From Pseudomonadota bacterium (lineage in GTDB: Bacteria > Pseudomonadota > Gammaproteobacteria > Burkholderiales > Burkholderiaceae_F), in NCBI GenBank assembly GCA_021823635.1, contig JAKANT010000033.1:1-9409 (forward strand): a stretch of DNA of 9,409 nt. Reading direction: 5' to 3'. Shown one piece after another: positions 8,324 through 9,409 of the stretch. The position numbers and the translations under genes were made by a program. Each line of letters starts with the position of its first letter. The stretch's first letter is position 1. The notes under the pieces were generated by a model, which worked only from the letters and a program-made list of their open reading frames with translations, was not told the origin of the DNA and did not search any database.

Positions 8324-9039
8324 TCGAGCGACGCGGTGGTGTACACCGCCTGCACGTCGTCCAGATCCTCGAGCGCGTCGAGTAGCCGCTGCATCTTCGC
8401 TGCCTCCTCGCCCTTCAGCACCGTCTCGGCGAGCGGCTTCATCGTCACCTCGGCCACCTCCGGCTTCAGTCCGGCCTTCGCGAGCGCCGCCTGCACGGCG
8501 GCGAAGTCGCCCGGCGCGCAGATCACCTCGATCGAGCCGTCGTCGTTGGTGGTCACGTCCTCGGCGCCCGCCTCCAGCGCCGCCTCCATCACGCGGTCCT
8601 CCGACGTCCCGGGGGCGAACACGAACTGGCCGCAGTGCTTGAAGTTGAACGCCACCGACCCGTCGGTGCCGAGGTTGCCGCCGTGCTTGGCCAGCACGTG
8701 CCGCACTTCGGCCACCGTGCGGGTGCGGTTGTCGGTCATGCAATCGATCATCACCGCCGCGCCACCCACGCCGTAGCCCTCGTAGCGCACTTCCTCGTAA
8801 TGCGCGCCCTCGAGTTTGCCGGTGCCGCGCGCGATCGCCTTGTCGATCGTGTCGCGCGGGATGTTGGCGGCGCGCGCCTTGTCCAGCGCCAGGCGCAGGC
8901 GCGGGTTCATCGCCGGGTCGCCGCCCTCGCGCGCGGCGACCGTCACCTCACGGATGACCTTGGTCCAGAGCTGGCCGCGCTTGGCGTCCTGCCGGTTCTT
9001 GCGGTGTTGGATGTTGGCCCATCGGGAGTGGCCGGCCAT
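8320..9039 (-). CDS. yebC: YebC/PmpR (TACO1) family protein, probable translation factor
   Basis: The 239-aa product starts with the near-universal family N-terminus MAGHSRWANIQHRKNRQDAK. The rest follows the family: REGGDPAMNPRLRLALDKAR (37-56), ANIPRDTIDKAIARG (58-72), YEGYGVGGAAVMIDC (86-100), TDNRTRTVAEVR (102-113) and GGNLGTDGSVAF (120-131). These were long annotated as transcriptional regulators (PmpR in Pseudomonas). Mitochondrial TACO1 and more recent bacterial work point instead to a ribosome-associated role helping translation of difficult, proline-rich sequences. Operon position with rsfS, rlmH and rng fits the translation role, though this is inference. The frame is open further upstream, but the conserved N-terminus fixes the start at 9039. 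No Shine-Dalgarno is visible (pyrimidine-rich TTCGACTGCC before ATG). It is the first gene of the leftward train. Confidence 0.96.
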   Translation of the reverse strand: MAGHSRWANIQHRKNRQDAKRGQLWTKVIREVTVAAREGGDPAMNPRLRLALDKARAANIPRDTIDKAIARGTGKLEGAHYEEVRYEGYGVGGAAVMIDCMTDNRTRTVAEVRHVLAKHGGNLGTDGSVAFNFKHCGQFVFAPGTSEDRVMEAALEAGAEDVTTNDDGSIEVICAPGDFAAVQAALAKAGLKPEVAEVTMKPLAETVLKGEEAAKMQRLLDALEDLDDVQAVYTTASLE

Positions 9040-9126
9040 GGCAGTCGAACGTGAAAAGTACGGAATCGCCGCGCAGTCTAGCGAACCGTAAACTGCGCAC
9101 TCCTCGACCACCGATTCCCGAACCCC
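9040..9126. promoter_or_regulatory. Divergent intergenic region between yebC and the DUF853 ATPase gene
   Basis: These 87 nt separate two divergently read start codons, so promoters for both directions should lie here or inside the flanking genes. It is somewhat AT-richer than its surroundings. A possible rightward -10 is TAAACT at 9089-9094, and a possible leftward -10 is TACTTT (complement of 9055-9060). No convincing -35 box pairs with either at about 17 nt. Neither start has a recognisable Shine-Dalgarno. The promoter boxes are tentative. Confidence 0.35.
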
Positions 9127-9409
9127 ATGGCCGACCCACTGCCGATCGCCAAGACCGACGACCGCGAACTCGCGCTGCTGCCCGCGATGGCGAACCGCCA
9201 CGGCTGCATCACCGGTGCCACCGGCACCGGCAAGACGATCACGCTGCAGGTGCTGGCCGAGCGCTTCTCCCGCATCGGCGTGCCGGTGTTCATGGCAGAC
9301 GTCAAGGGCGACCTGACCGGGATCGCCAAACCCGGCGCGCCGAGCGACAAGATGAAACAGCGGCTGGCGATGCTGAAGCTGCCCGAGCCGAAGTGGGAGG
9401 GCTGCCCGG
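9127..9409 (+). CDS. DUF853 / YjgR-like HerA-type ATPase, N-terminal part (runs off the window)
   Basis: The first 94 codons of a rightward gene are present. The peptide starts MADPLPIAKTDDRELALLP and contains ANRHGCITGATGTGKTITLQ, with a Walker A motif GATGTGKT at residues 30-37. It then has GVPVFMADVKGDLTGIA, which closely follows the N-terminus of E. coli YjgR. This family (DUF853) belongs to the HerA/FtsK-like P-loop NTPases and is often labelled a putative helicase; its cellular role is not established. Walker B and the arginine finger lie beyond the window. It is transcribed away from yebC. No Shine-Dalgarno precedes the ATG. Confidence 0.92.
   Translation, partial: MADPLPIAKTDDRELALLPAMANRHGCITGATGTGKTITLQVLAERFSRIGVPVFMADVKGDLTGIAKPGAPSDKMKQRLAMLKLPEPKWEGCP

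Noticed and set aside
6428..8776. Very long plus-strand open frames (782 and 677 codons) antisense to the peptidase, purD and yebC
   Set aside because: They are products of low stop-codon frequency in GC-rich DNA. The minus-strand genes there have complete family motifs.
9127..9409. The HerA-like ATPase as part of an antiphage system (for example HerA with SIR2 or DUF4297 nucleases)
   Set aside because: The N-terminus matches the widespread housekeeping DUF853/YjgR family, its visible neighbour is yebC, and no partner nuclease is seen. The right-hand neighbour is outside the window.

Overview
The window reads as a chromosomal housekeeping segment from a high-GC betaproteobacterium, most likely a member of the Burkholderiales. 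GC is high throughout and third codon positions are almost always G or C. The proteins are typical of that class, and the gene order yebC-purD-hemF-nadD-rsfS-rlmH-maf-rng is, as I recall, a characteristic Burkholderiales order. I saw no mobile element, tRNA, rRNA or CRISPR array.

Layout: nearly the whole window is one leftward (minus-strand) gene train, read from about 9039 down to 155. In transcription order it is: yebC (YebC/TACO1-family translation factor), purD (GAR synthetase), an S9-family serine peptidase, hemF (oxygen-dependent coproporphyrinogen III oxidase), nadD (nicotinate-nucleotide adenylyltransferase), rsfS (ribosome silencing factor with a long basic tail), rlmH (23S rRNA m3-pseudouridine-1915 methyltransferase), maf (dTTP/UTP pyrophosphatase type) and rng (RNase G). 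Three junctions (yebC/purD, hemF/nadD, rsfS/rlmH) are ATGA overlaps. The others are separated by 4 to about 70 nt, so one operon or a few nested ones are likely. At the right end, an 87-nt divergent intergenic region separates yebC from the 5' end of a rightward DUF853 (YjgR/HerA-like) ATPase that runs off the window. At the left end, the last 47 codons of a rightward hydrophobic protein converge on rng with only 9 nt between stop codons.

The genes fall into two themes. One is ribosome and RNA maturation (YebC, RsfS, RlmH, RNase G). The other is nucleotide and cofactor supply or clean-up (PurD, HemF, NadD, Maf). Both fit co-expression with growth. The S9 peptidase is the odd member.

I did not find a convincing undescribed system. 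The points most worth a second look are: the histone-H1-like Lys/Ala tail on RsfS; the S9 peptidase placed inside an otherwise conserved housekeeping order; two adjacent inverted repeats at the convergent rng junction, one an 18-bp perfect palindrome inside the conserved end of rng; and the joining of two clusters that are separate in E. coli and there border cell-elongation genes.
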